A stretch of 53,587 nucleotides of DNA, from the NCBI GenBank assembly GCA_013388905.1, contig JACAEI010000025.1, positions 1 through 53,587 of the forward strand, written 5' to 3'. The stretch is from Candidatus Bathyarchaeota archaeon. Lineage in GTDB: Archaea; Thermoproteota; Bathyarchaeia; Bathyarchaeales; Bathycorpusculaceae. The translations under genes and the position numbers were made by a program. The first letter of the stretch is position 1, and every line of letters begins with the position of its first letter. Shown here one piece after another: positions 42,134-50,481 of the stretch. The notes under the pieces were generated by a model. That model saw nothing but the letters and a program-made list of their open reading frames with translations. It made no database searches and was not told the origin of the DNA.

Positions 42134-43573
42134 CTACTTTGCAAAACGCCATCGAACGCCTTCGGGCGTGTCTTCGATTATTATGCCCATAGCTTTCAAC
42201 TGTTCTCTAATCTTGTCTGCAGTCGCCCAGTCCTTAGCTTTTCTAGCTGCTTCACGCTTCTGAATAAGTTCTTCAGCCTCTTTAGGCAGTTTCTCCTCTC
42301 TTTTAACCTCGCCAATCACGCCCAAAACTTTGTCAAACTTCATCATCAAACTGTAAACCTCTTCGGCTTCTTCTCGGCTAAGTAGATTATCGTCCAAAAG
42401 CTTGTTCACGTCACGGATAAAATCAAACAATGCAGCCAAAGCAGGACCGATATTCAGATCGTCATCCATAGCCTCTTCAAATCCCCTCTGTGCGCGTTCA
42501 ATCAGACGTTTTATCTCTTCACCACCACCCTTTCCATTCGCATCTAAGAGTCGCCTTACAAAATTTACCATGCGGCCAATGGCATTTTTGGCTGCCTCCA
42601 AGCCATCCCAAGTGAAATTCAACTGTTGCCTATAATGCGTTGAAAGAAGCAGATAACGCAAAGCTTTTGGCTCGTGACCTCTAGCCACAATGTCACTTAG
42701 CTTGTAAATGTTTCCCAAACTCCTCCCCATCCGTTGCCCTTCAACCAGCAGATGCTCATTATGAAGCCAATAATTCACAAACTTCTTATCAGTGGCAGCT
42801 TCACTTTGGGCAATCTCATTCTCATGATGCGGAAACAGATTGTCTACGCCACCAGTGTGAATATCCAACGTTTCTCCCAGATACTTCATAGACATAACAG
42901 AGCATTCAATGTGCCAGCCAGGATAGCCTTTCTCGCACCATGGCGACTTCCAATTCATAATATGCTTAGGATCATTAATCCACAAAGCAAAATCAAACTG
43001 GTTTCGCTTTTCAGGATTAAATTCCACACGTCCACCAGCACCCAACTTCAGTTTCTCAACAGTGTTGCCAGACAACTTGCCATAATCTTTGAACTTCGTA
43101 ACATCGTAATACACAGAACCGTTCACAACATACGCATAGCCTTTATCAATCAATTTCTGAACAAGCTCAATCATTTCCTTGATGTGCTCAGTAGCTCTAG
43201 GCCTAACCATAGGCTCTTCAAAATTCATCTTCTTCCAATCATCTAAAAACGCCTTAATATAAAACTCGGCAATCGCCCAAGGATCTTTCTTTTCCCTTTC
43301 TGCAGCAGCTTGTATGCGATCTTCTCCTATGTCAACGTCTCCAAAAATGTGTCCAACATCAGTAAAATTCACAACTTGCTTAACAGTGAAACCCTTATAC
43401 TCCAAATACCGCCTCAAAACATCTACAAAGGTATAAGCCCGTAAATTTCCTATGCTAGCATAGTCATAAACAGTCAAACCACAGTTATACATGGTTACCA
43501 CACCCTCCTTTAATGGCTTGAACACTTTCTTCTGTTTAGTCAGCGTATTATACAACTTAAGCACCATAACCAT
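42134..43573 (-). CDS. cysS: Cysteinyl-tRNA synthetase
   Basis: A 479-residue class I synthetase that charges tRNA-Cys. The zinc ligands are visible: C in NCGLTVYD, C in GWHIECSVMSMKYLG, and H/E in DNLFPHHENEIAQSEA. The KMSKS site reads GQRMGRSLGN and the HIGH site reads YASIGNLRAY, so both differ from consensus (His to Ser; Lys to Arg, Ser to Gly). The remaining HTGGVDNLFPHHENE segment is normal. ATG at 43573 (a second ATG lies two codons later). It converges with lplA. The altered motifs make activity worth testing, but the length is normal. Confidence 0.92.
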   Translation of the reverse strand: MVMVLKLYNTLTKQKKVFKPLKEGVVTMYNCGLTVYDYASIGNLRAYTFVDVLRRYLEYKGFTVKQVVNFTDVGHIFGDVDIGEDRIQAAAEREKKDPWAIAEFYIKAFLDDWKKMNFEEPMVRPRATEHIKEMIELVQKLIDKGYAYVVNGSVYYDVTKFKDYGKLSGNTVEKLKLGAGGRVEFNPEKRNQFDFALWINDPKHIMNWKSPWCEKGYPGWHIECSVMSMKYLGETLDIHTGGVDNLFPHHENEIAQSEAATDKKFVNYWLHNEHLLVEGQRMGRSLGNIYKLSDIVARGHEPKALRYLLLSTHYRQQLNFTWDGLEAAKNAIGRMVNFVRRLLDANGKGGGEEIKRLIERAQRGFEEAMDDDLNIGPALAALFDFIRDVNKLLDDNLLSREEAEEVYSLMMKFDKVLGVIGEVKREEKLPKEAEELIQKREAARKAKDWATADKIREQLKAMGIIIEDTPEGVRWRFAK

Positions 43574-43653
43574 CCATGCCTCTGAATCGCACCAAAAATA
43601 AAAGCTAGACGTTAAAAGTTATACTTTTTCCCTCAAACCACGCAAAGCAGTTG

Positions 43654-43806
43654 CTAATCGTACTTTTTAAGCTGAATCATTTCCCTAAAACTCTTCAAAT
43701 CCTGGGCTATCTGCCTCAAAGTGCGAAGCTCCACCATCGTCTGCTCAAACTTCGCAAACTCTCGCTGAACCCGCCGCAGATGAACCGTCTTATCACCCAA
43801 CATCAT
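43654..43806 (-). CDS. 50-residue coiled-coil protein
   Basis: A short frame starting MMLGDKTVHLRRVQREFAKF, almost entirely one amphipathic helix rich in Gln, Arg and Glu (VELRTLRQIAQDLKSFREMI). GGTGA immediately precedes the first ATG, and the second ATG is at better spacing. No family is recognised. It lies 80 bases from cysS on the same strand (upstream of it). Regular heptad spacing is why I think it is real, perhaps part of a small complex with the coiled-coil protein at 44055. Confidence 0.45.
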   Translation of the reverse strand: MMLGDKTVHLRRVQREFAKFEQTMVELRTLRQIAQDLKSFREMIQLKKYD

Positions 43807-43841
43807 TCACCATTACGCCAGTTTTATGCTTATGGGGGGAG

Positions 43842-43975
43842 AATGGAGGGCCTTCATAGTTTTTTGGCTAACCACGCAGCCACTTCCGTCATCGAGGAGA
43901 AAGGAGAAGGCTTCGAAAACGGAAAAAACCATTCTTGGCTGCAAAAGGCTTAGCCTTCAACCTTAGCCCTCCATT
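43842..43975. repeat. Nested inverted-repeat structure (possible structured RNA or hairpin element)
   Basis: Five inverted-repeat pairs nest in order around one centre: AATGGAGGG/CCCTCCATT (43842-43850 with 43967-43975), GGCTAA/TTAGCC (43866/43950), GCAGCCA/TGGCTGC (43876/43936), TTCCGT/ACGGAA (43884/43919) and TCGAGG paired with CTTCGA including one G-U. The arms flank a 13-base A/G-rich loop. A TATA-like TTTATGCTTA lies at 43823-43832. It is in an intergenic region upstream of the small reverse-strand gene. It could be a structured ncRNA, a miniature inverted-repeat element, or a regulatory hairpin. Confidence 0.5.
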
Positions 43976-44054
43976 GCTTCGTAAGACTTAAGATACCTTT
44001 CTAGTATAAAAGGATTGCTGAATAGGGCGGGTTTACAAACATTAGTGGGTGTTT

Positions 44055-44612
44055 TTAGCCTATGGCTAGTATGCCTTCTAGGATTTTCTTCTCTGGTATG
44101 TCTAGTTGTTTTGCGAGCCATGTTTTTAGTAGTGCTGCGGGTTTTGGGAGTTCGCCGCTGTAGGTTATGATTTGGTTGTCTTTTAGTGCGTCTGCTTGGA
44201 AGGTTTTTTCTGCTTCTCGGTACAGATAAGAGACTGTTTGGGCTTGGTGTGCCAGCGTTTGGAAGTCTTCCCACTGTTTGCAGCGTAGGATTACTGGTGG
44301 TCCGCGGTTTTCTTTGGCGAGCAAAGGCGTTTCTAGTTTTTGTTCCTGGGTTGGCGGCGTGACAATTGTAGGTGTTTCTTGAGAAGCGGATAGATAGGTG
44401 ATTAGATTTGTTATTTCGGTTTGTAATGTTGCGAGTGTTTCTTCGACTTTTTCTATTTTGCCGCTTAATGTGCCGGTGTCGCCTAGTTTTTCGGTGATGT
44501 TTCCAAGCTCGTTTATGAGACGGTCCAGGTCTTTCTCATGTTCTTTTAGAACATTGACTATAAAGTCTAGGGCTTCGAGAGCTTCGTTCTTCGATGGCAG
44601 TTTCTTGGACAC
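44055..44612 (-). CDS. Coiled-coil hypothetical protein
   Basis: A 185-residue protein with an N-terminal coiled coil (EALDFIVNVLKEHEKDLDRL, IEKVEETLATLQTEI), a Pro/Thr-rich linker (ETPTIVTPPTQEQ) and a C-terminal globular part (ILRCKQWEDFQTLAHQAQTV, PAALLKTWLAKQLDIPEKKI). No family is recognised. GGAGG lies 12-13 bases upstream of the ATG at 44612, and a TTTATAAAG box at 44659-44667 fits as its promoter. An alternative frame on the same strand within the 3' half is not favoured. Confidence 0.68.
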   Translation of the reverse strand: MSKKLPSKNEALEALDFIVNVLKEHEKDLDRLINELGNITEKLGDTGTLSGKIEKVEETLATLQTEITNLITYLSASQETPTIVTPPTQEQKLETPLLAKENRGPPVILRCKQWEDFQTLAHQAQTVSYLYREAEKTFQADALKDNQIITYSGELPKPAALLKTWLAKQLDIPEKKILEGILAIG

Positions 44613-44803
44613 CGCTTTCCTCCCCTTTTGTTTTTCTTCAACCTATTAATGTCCATTCTTTATAAATAAACATAGCGAATCCTCAAGATATATCCATGAG
44701 AAGAGGTATCCCTACGTATTTAGAATTAAAACTTACATGGGAGAGTTAAAATATCGGTTTCTAAAATGGGTAGAATACTGTGAACATCAAGAAGGCTCTT
44801 TTC

Positions 44804-46222
44804 ATGAATAGAATGATAAATTTCTCCGAGAAGGAAGATGTTGCCCGGTTTGTCTCGGAAAATGGAATTAGAATCCTTAATTTGTGTCATATTCCAGAAG
44901 ATGGAAGGTTAAAAACGCTTAGTTTTTCAGTATCTAATAAAAGTCGAGTTTTTGAGATTTTAGAGTATGGCGAACGGGTTGACGGTTCAAATCTTTTCTC
45001 ATTTATTGAAGCGGGGAAAAGTGACATTTACATAATGCCTAGAATTAGTAGAGCCTTCATGAATCCTTTTTCAGCTGCTCCAACTCTTAATGTTCTATGT
45101 GATTATTTAGATGAGCATGGAAAACCGTTGGATGTTGCGCCCAGAAATGTTTTGGCAAAGGCGGAAGAAAGATTGCGCTCTTCAAGCGGCATAGCCCTCA
45201 AAGCCTTGGCGGAGCTCGAATTTTACGTAATTTCTAAAATGGAAGGCGAAATGCTTTTTCCAGGCGCACCTGACAAAAATTATCATGAGTCTGCACCTTT
45301 TACGCGGTTTGAGGATTTAAGGAATGATGTGTTAACTTCTTTGGCTAATGCGGGTATTGCCACTAAGTATGGACATAGTGAGGTTGGTCGTGTTTTCAGT
45401 AAAGGTGGCTTGTTTATGGAGCAGCAGGAAGTGGAGTTTGTTCCTCAGAGTTTGGCGGATTTAGCTGATAATATTGCCATTGCAAAATGGGTTATTCGTA
45501 ATGTTTGCGTGAAGTATAGCGTGTCTGTGTCTTTTTCGCCTAAAGTTTCGCTTGAGCACGCTGGAACAGGAATGCACATTCACCTCTGTGCCGTTAAAGA
45601 TGAAGAGGACATTGTTGCGAACTCCAATGGCACATTAAGCACTGAAGCGTTGAAGATTATTGGTGGAATATTGAAGTTCGCACCTAGCCTATCAGCTTTT
45701 GGAAACACTACACCTGTATCTTATCTGCGTTTTATTGCACGTAAAGAATCGCCGATGCATATTTGCTGGAGTGCCAGAAACCGTTTGGCTTTGATTCGCA
45801 TTCCATTATGGTGGAGCTACATGAGAAAAAACGAGAAGGGTAATCTTAAAGAAACCTTTGAGTATAGAGCCCCTGACCCCTTTGCAGATGCATATCTGCT
45901 TTTTGCTGGACTAGCCTTAGCTGCGAAGTATGGCTTGGAGAATTCTGAGGAATCACTAAAGCTGGCAGAGAACTTGTATATTGAAGAAGGCAATAGCAAG
46001 AGGAGGCGGTTTAAGGTTTTGCCTCGCTCATGCAGTGAAACTGCGAAAATGCTTCGGAAAGACAGATGGTTTTATGAAGCAAACAATGTTTTTCCAAAGA
46101 AACTTATTGACAAAGCTATTGACAAGTCGAAAGCCTTTAGAGATAAGGATTTGTGGAAAAGCTTGGCTGATAAACCGGAAAAACTGGAGAATGTATTGAA
46201 ACAGTATTTGCATCACGGCTAG
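44804..46222 (+). CDS. Glutamine synthetase-like enzyme
   Basis: A roughly 472-residue GS-fold protein of the ATP-dependent amino-ligase type. Catalytic-domain motifs: ALAELEFYVI (metal Glu), GGLFMEQQEVEFVPQSLADL (in place of GQHEI), GTGMHIHLCAV (HxH) and the arginine motif WSARNRLALIRIP. The N-terminal beta-grasp domain is present (VARFVSENGIRILNLCHIPE). True GlnA and the related gamma-glutamyl-polyamine or -amino-acid ligases cannot be separated from this. An ATG at 44804 has AAGAAGG upstream; a GTG at 44780 is the alternative. Monocistronic; a paired-dyad element lies 37 bases after its stop. Confidence 0.85.
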   Translation: MNRMINFSEKEDVARFVSENGIRILNLCHIPEDGRLKTLSFSVSNKSRVFEILEYGERVDGSNLFSFIEAGKSDIYIMPRISRAFMNPFSAAPTLNVLCDYLDEHGKPLDVAPRNVLAKAEERLRSSSGIALKALAELEFYVISKMEGEMLFPGAPDKNYHESAPFTRFEDLRNDVLTSLANAGIATKYGHSEVGRVFSKGGLFMEQQEVEFVPQSLADLADNIAIAKWVIRNVCVKYSVSVSFSPKVSLEHAGTGMHIHLCAVKDEEDIVANSNGTLSTEALKIIGGILKFAPSLSAFGNTTPVSYLRFIARKESPMHICWSARNRLALIRIPLWWSYMRKNEKGNLKETFEYRAPDPFADAYLLFAGLALAAKYGLENSEESLKLAENLYIEEGNSKRRRFKVLPRSCSETAKMLRKDRWFYEANNVFPKKLIDKAIDKSKAFRDKDLWKSLADKPEKLENVLKQYLHHG

Positions 46223-46258
46223 ACAAACTAGCTCCTTATGTACAGGTCAATTGCTGTT

Positions 46259-46294
46259 TTGAACTGTCAAAGAAAAATCTTTTTAACTGGTCAA
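46259..46294. promoter_or_regulatory. Paired TTGA-N4-TCAA dyads, copy 2
   Basis: TTGAACTGTCAA (46259-46270) and TTAACTGGTCAA (46283-46294), centres 24 bp apart, with AGAAAAATCTTT between them. The reverse complement nearly equals the element at 29601-29636, including the linker. It lies after the glutamine synthetase-like gene and about 85 bases before the TATA-like CTTTAAAA (near 46379) of tRNA-Ala. The same two-site layout at two loci 16 kb apart is the strongest sign that it is a real binding site. Confidence 0.6.
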
Positions 46295-46412
46295 ATCATG
46301 CTCACGCAGTGAAGAATATTGCAAATTAGAGGTTCTCAGAAACTTTAAGTAAAGGCAAAGTTTAGAATAGCCTTAACCTTTAAAAAAATGGTTGTGAAAA
46401 CAAGCTTTGCAT

Positions 46413-46487
46413 GGGCGGGTAGATCAGTTTGGTATGATCGCCACGTTGGCATCGTGGAGGCCGCGGGTTCAAATCCCGCCCCGTCCA
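46413..46487 (+). tRNA. tRNA-Ala(GGC)
   Basis: A full cloverleaf of 75 bases without encoded CCA. Acceptor GGGCGGG pairs with CCCGTCC, including the G3-U70 wobble pair that identifies alanine tRNAs. The D stem is GATC/GATC, the anticodon stem CCACG/CGTGG with loop TTGGCAT (anticodon GGC), and the T stem GCGGG/CCCGC with loop TTCAAAT; A73 is the discriminator. A TATA-like CTTTAAAA lies about 30 bases upstream. No intron. Confidence 0.96.
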
Positions 46488-46826
46488 TTTTTATTATCCC
46501 TTGAACAAGCGCCCTATTCAGTGTGTTTAGTCTGAATTCATAAATTATTTATTGAGTTGTAGAGGTCAATTGCATTGGAAACACTAAAAGCTTCGAGGCA
46601 ACGGGGACTATGTGCTACAATATGAGGCGATTTGAAAAAGTTGCAGAAGAGAAAAGACACAATAAAACACAGGAAGAGCTCAAATTCGTTGTAGATGTAC
46701 CAGAAAAAATCTTCTCAACACAAGCCAACAAAGCAAGAAAAAATGCTAAATGAAATTGTCCATCAAAGTCTTTGGCATCCCATTTATCCACGCCATAGCT
46801 TCTAATAAGGTGCTCATATTTAGCTT
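46488..46826. other. 339-base gap with only weak reading frames
   Basis: Between tRNA-Ala and the small Cys-rich gene I see no convincing gene. A reverse frame (46615-46851) begins MAHENETLEAKYEHLIRSYG and shares the pattern YG-x-x-KW-x-AK-x-F with the V4R-like protein at 52683, but then becomes hydrophobic and Ser-rich with no similarity. It may be a broken relative. An overlapping forward frame beginning at 46610 is charged but no better supported. AGGTCAATTGC at 46563 repeats a sequence at 46244, before the tRNA. Confidence 0.35.
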
Positions 46827-47030
46827 CTAATGTTTCGTTCTCATGTGCCATGCTGATACGACTGTTAAAGTGTCTTCTTTCTGTTGACAATTCTCTACTT
46901 CTTTAAGTAGCCATTCAGTAAGTTTTTCACATTCGTTCGGATTGCAATATAGATGGCTGTCTTTTTTCCATTCCCAAAACAAGCATCGGAAACAAGGAAT
47001 CCTGCCCACAACATCCAAATTGCTTTTCAT
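46827..47030 (-). CDS. Small Cys-rich, possibly zinc-binding protein
   Basis: A roughly 67-residue protein starting MKSNLDVVGRIPCFRCLFWE. Four cysteines are arranged C-x2-C then C-x4-C (CFRC and CNPNEC) with an intervening HLY, which could bind one zinc ion. A helix rich in Glu/Lys follows (LTEWLLKEVENCQQKEDTL). GGTAAGC lies just before the ATG at 47030. No family is recognised; the overlap with the weak frame at 46615-46851 lowers confidence. Confidence 0.45.
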   Translation of the reverse strand: MKSNLDVVGRIPCFRCLFWEWKKDSHLYCNPNECEKLTEWLLKEVENCQQKEDTLTVVSAWHMRTKH

Positions 47031-47119
47031 GCTTACCAAGAAATAAGAGAAATCAGCCGTTTGACATATAGCTTATGAATCGTTAAGCATGACAAAATCT
47101 AAGGATTACCATTTCTAAT

Positions 47120-50100
47120 TCACAACACAGAAGAACATCTACGGTTTTTTTGTTTTCTTGTCAAAAATATAAGTAGAGATATTATGCATGCCAGAAAGAG
47201 CAGTGAAATATTTGCGTTAAATTCTGAAATGACTGAATAGCCAACTATCTCAATCGTATGGGCGCTGTGCGTGTAACTGAGATGGATGAAAGAGTGTGTT
47301 CCATTAGAAGAAACTACAGCTGCTACAGTAATGTTGTCAATCTTAACAGTATATGGAGGCCCTAAAAGAGCTTCAGGAACAGACACATTACAGAACCCCG
47401 AAGAGCCAGATGTTGCTGAAACTGCAAAACTTATACTCTGTGCAGCTGCTGCAAAAACAAAATTGGAGATTGTTGAATTGCCAACTATGACCACGTAGAA
47501 AGTTTGTCCATACACGCTGATAATGTGACTGGTTGTAGTGACAGTGTTTTCGATTAATGCAAAATCTGCTTCGGTTGTTCGGTTTGCCTTCACAACTACT
47601 CCATGGCGTGTCAAATTGACTTTTCCTTGAGCATACACCTTAATGGAATAGCATCCTTCTGGTAGATTGCTAATTGTGTAGGAACCATTTACCGGAGTGC
47701 TAACAGAAGCGACAACAGACAAGCGAGGAATAGAAACCTCCACAACAGCGTTGGCAACGGGGTTTTCTCCATCCGTGACTATTCCAGAAACCGTTCCAGT
47801 TGTGATAACAGTGTTTGAAGCCTTAAAAACTTGGATTTTTGCTCTTGAGGAGCTGCCTTTTTCTTGAGAACATGTGATAATTTCTGTTTGATTGTCAGCG
47901 TCCACATTTTCGGTTGCCACAGAATAGGTATATGTTTGGCTGCTGCCTTCAAGAACGCCTTCTGTAACTAAGCCTATGTTTGGGTTCCAATTTAGCACGG
48001 CGCTATAGCTTTCATACATATAAGTTTCTGTATTGTAATAGTAGCCGACTGCCATGATTTCGGCTATGCCATCACCTTCAACATCTGCCACGTCTAAGGA
48101 GTAGATGAAGCTGTCTCCGCTAACACTCCAATAGTAAGTTCCTAGTCCAACAATTTCGCTTGAATTGAGATTATGCCCAATCGAGATAAACATGTAGACG
48201 TCGTCATAAACCCAACAGTAGCCACCAATCACTATCTCGTTGAAACCGTTTCCGTCAACATCAGCCACGTCTACAGAGTTTATCCAGAAAAATTCGCCTA
48301 AATCATAAGCTTGCAGAACTAACGTGTTCTGGCTGCAATTTAAAACAGCTAAGTAGGCTACTGGCACCCAAATGCCATAGTAAAAGTTATAATAGTAATA
48401 TTCGCCGCCAACCACGATTTCCGCTAAGCCATCAGCATCAGTATCGCCTACAGCAACAGCCCTCAAATCGTCTGATTCGCCAATATCCCAATAGTAGCTA
48501 CATTCTAAATCGATTGAAGTAACGGCTGAATTGTTGCCAACCGCAACATAAGCGTAGACTGAGAACTCGTCCCAGAGATGGCCACTTATCACTATCTCTG
48601 GAAAGTTGTCTCCATCCACATCTGCTACGTCAATTGATTCGACTGAAATGTTTGCTCCTTCATCGTAAGCTTGAAGAATTAGCGCAGTATCTGTGATTGT
48701 GAATATGCCAATGTAAGAGTACCATGCATCCTCTGTAATGTTGTAGTAGCCACCACAAGTCACGATTTCATCAATCATGTCATTGTCGACGTCTACACAT
48801 GTTACGGAAAGCAGTTCCTCGTAGTATCCTAGGTTCATGGTTGCATTACAATATTGAACTAAGCCAGAGTCTGTTATGTCGAAAACAGCAATTATGAAGT
48901 ACACATCGTCCATTTCATCTGTGTAGTTGCCAACCGCCACAATTTCGGGCTGTTGGTCTCCGTCTACGTCGCCGACGTCTACATCCATGAAAGTTACGTT
49001 ATCTTCCGAATTATATGCGGGGCATGCTGGAGTAATCTGAGCTTCTGTGTTTGTTGCAAAATCCAAGAATTCATCCCACAGTGTATCCAAGGCTAAATCT
49101 AAGTCTATGTAGAATAATTTGTCATATTTTTTCGGATAGTAGATTGAAACACCGTGGGCGTTTGAATGAGTGATTCCATGCACTTCAGAAACAACCAGGC
49201 TATCGATAGCGTTTAAAACTGATTCTCCCTTGGCGATTATTGTCATGTTAGAAATTTTGCTGTTTAATAGCTGGGTAAAATTGTATAAATCCACAAAGTC
49301 TCCGCTGAAAGTTTCAGCTTGTTGCCACGCCTCTTTAATTGCAGCTTCAGAATTGTTGAAGTCGCCGATTAGGGTTTCTGCTAACTGAGAAACAGCTACA
49401 GCGGTTTCGCTTACTTTTGTTAGGTTGAAGGCTGCCGATGTTACGTGAGGAGCGTCATCTGGATTGGGCAAGCCGTCTGTGTAGGAGCCCACATATTTGA
49501 TTACTATAGTTGTAGCGAATTGTGCTGGAGACATAGATGGAGATGCCGCAAGCTCTTCCAATATCATGTCGTAGGGATAACCATCATTCGGCTCTGTTTC
49601 TTCAGAGCCCACCATAAAATTAGCATAGTCGCGCATTTGATAGGCAACTTCTATCATACCCATTAGACAAGCGTCAAAAGCTAAAACATCAATTTTTTTG
49701 CCACTTATGCTGTAAACATTCGCTAATGCTTCTTTTATTTCTGGCAAGGTCAAGTAGTCTTCACTGCTGGTATAGTCCCAGCATGCCCCTGGACCACTAG
49801 CACTTGAGCCACCATGGTTCCATAAGACTAACGCGTAGTGTTGTGCTGGGTAGGTTTGAATTGTCCAATTAACAAAAGTGAATAATGTGGTTTTGTCGCC
49901 CATATTTTGTTCGCCCGAGCTTTCTAGCAAAACTGAGCTTATGGCTTCTGTATCGTTGTCTTTTGTCACGTAATATCTTCTTGTTTCGGTCCAGTTGCCG
50001 TTAGATACATCGTAATCTGGATTTCTGTCCATTTGAACAATTATCGCTAGATTGCTTGATGACCCAACTTTTTCCATTTCATTTAAGTCTTTTATCCCTG

Positions 50101-50251
50101 CGGGTTCTAGATCGTTGTCTGCATCGAGGTAAACCATGAAAGTCCATTCTCTTTCTGGTAATGCTTGAAGAACAGGGATAGTGGAAATTTGGAAAAGTGC
50201 TATAAAGATGAGACACAACAATGCGGTTCGGGATGTTAGATGATTTTTCAT
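47120..50251 (-). CDS. Secreted clostripain-family (C11) peptidase with VCBS-like repeats and membrane anchor
   Basis: A 1043-residue surface enzyme. A signal peptide (ALLCLIFIALFQISTIPVL) is followed by a C11 caspase-fold domain with catalytic His146 (LVLWNHGGSS) and Cys195 (AFDACLMGMI), plus EWTFMVYLDADNDLE. The middle (about 430-800) has some seven FG-GAP/VCBS-type repeats with Asp-rich calcium motifs such as VADVDGDNFPEIVI. A carboxypeptidase-like beta domain (SGIVTDGENPVANAVVEVSI) and a C-terminal hydrophobic helix with basic tail follow. It cleaves after Arg/Lys in related enzymes. GGGTGA precedes the ATG. Role: extracellular protein breakdown. Confidence 0.93.
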   Translation of the reverse strand: MKNHLTSRTALLCLIFIALFQISTIPVLQALPEREWTFMVYLDADNDLEPAGIKDLNEMEKVGSSSNLAIIVQMDRNPDYDVSNGNWTETRRYYVTKDNDTEAISSVLLESSGEQNMGDKTTLFTFVNWTIQTYPAQHYALVLWNHGGSSASGPGACWDYTSSEDYLTLPEIKEALANVYSISGKKIDVLAFDACLMGMIEVAYQMRDYANFMVGSEETEPNDGYPYDMILEELAASPSMSPAQFATTIVIKYVGSYTDGLPNPDDAPHVTSAAFNLTKVSETAVAVSQLAETLIGDFNNSEAAIKEAWQQAETFSGDFVDLYNFTQLLNSKISNMTIIAKGESVLNAIDSLVVSEVHGITHSNAHGVSIYYPKKYDKLFYIDLDLALDTLWDEFLDFATNTEAQITPACPAYNSEDNVTFMDVDVGDVDGDQQPEIVAVGNYTDEMDDVYFIIAVFDITDSGLVQYCNATMNLGYYEELLSVTCVDVDNDMIDEIVTCGGYYNITEDAWYSYIGIFTITDTALILQAYDEGANISVESIDVADVDGDNFPEIVISGHLWDEFSVYAYVAVGNNSAVTSIDLECSYYWDIGESDDLRAVAVGDTDADGLAEIVVGGEYYYYNFYYGIWVPVAYLAVLNCSQNTLVLQAYDLGEFFWINSVDVADVDGNGFNEIVIGGYCWVYDDVYMFISIGHNLNSSEIVGLGTYYWSVSGDSFIYSLDVADVEGDGIAEIMAVGYYYNTETYMYESYSAVLNWNPNIGLVTEGVLEGSSQTYTYSVATENVDADNQTEIITCSQEKGSSSRAKIQVFKASNTVITTGTVSGIVTDGENPVANAVVEVSIPRLSVVASVSTPVNGSYTISNLPEGCYSIKVYAQGKVNLTRHGVVVKANRTTEADFALIENTVTTTSHIISVYGQTFYVVIVGNSTISNFVFAAAAQSISFAVSATSGSSGFCNVSVPEALLGPPYTVKIDNITVAAVVSSNGTHSFIHLSYTHSAHTIEIVGYSVISEFNANISLLFLACIISLLIFLTRKQKNRRCSSVL

Positions 50252-50277
50252 GGTTCACCCACTTTTCTACATACTTG

Positions 50278-50295
50278 GTATGCCTAAGAGCATAC
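50278..50295. promoter_or_regulatory. Inverted repeat GTATGC-N6-GCATAC in the clostripain promoter
   Basis: Perfect 6-base arms with a 6-base spacer, placed directly downstream (on the reverse strand) of the TATA-like AATATATG and 27-44 bases before the ATG. It would cover the transcription start. Candidate operator for the peptidase gene; the factor is unknown. Confidence 0.4.
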
Positions 50296-50481
50296 AACAT
50301 ATATTCGAAATTATAAATGTTCAGACAACCTCAGAATCAAAACCGAACCACAATTCAAAGTCACTGACCAGAAGAATAATGCAGTGACACAATATGAAAC
50401 AGCGAATTGAAATAATTAAATATGTTTCCTTAAGGCTTAGAAATGAAAAATTTTCAAAAGAAAAAAGGGCTTTGGCTTTAA

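Noticed and set aside
41938-42192. An 84-residue protein in the frame directly after lplA
   Set aside because: Low-complexity composition, overlaps the end of cysS, and competes with the frame that has the better-placed ATG.
43651-43953. Forward-strand protein of 100 residues over the small reverse gene and palindrome
   Set aside because: No ribosome site and composition of a shadow frame; the inverted repeats explain the region better.
43654-44054. SRP RNA or RNase P RNA in the palindromic region
   Set aside because: No SRP tetraloop region or RNase P conserved core recognisable; the length is far too short.
43963-44274. A reverse-strand protein of about 100 residues inside the coiled-coil gene
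   Set aside because: Overlaps the better-supported gene at 44055-44612 in another frame and is Arg/Pro/Thr-rich, as shadow frames usually are.
46610-46810. Forward frame starting MCYNMRRFEKVAEEKRHNKT
   Set aside because: Charged and plausible at first, but no ribosome site, overlaps a competing reverse frame, and the C-terminal part loses protein-like character.
47608-47622. GTCAAATTGAC palindrome
   Set aside because: Lies inside the clostripain coding sequence and lacks the 24-bp partner site.
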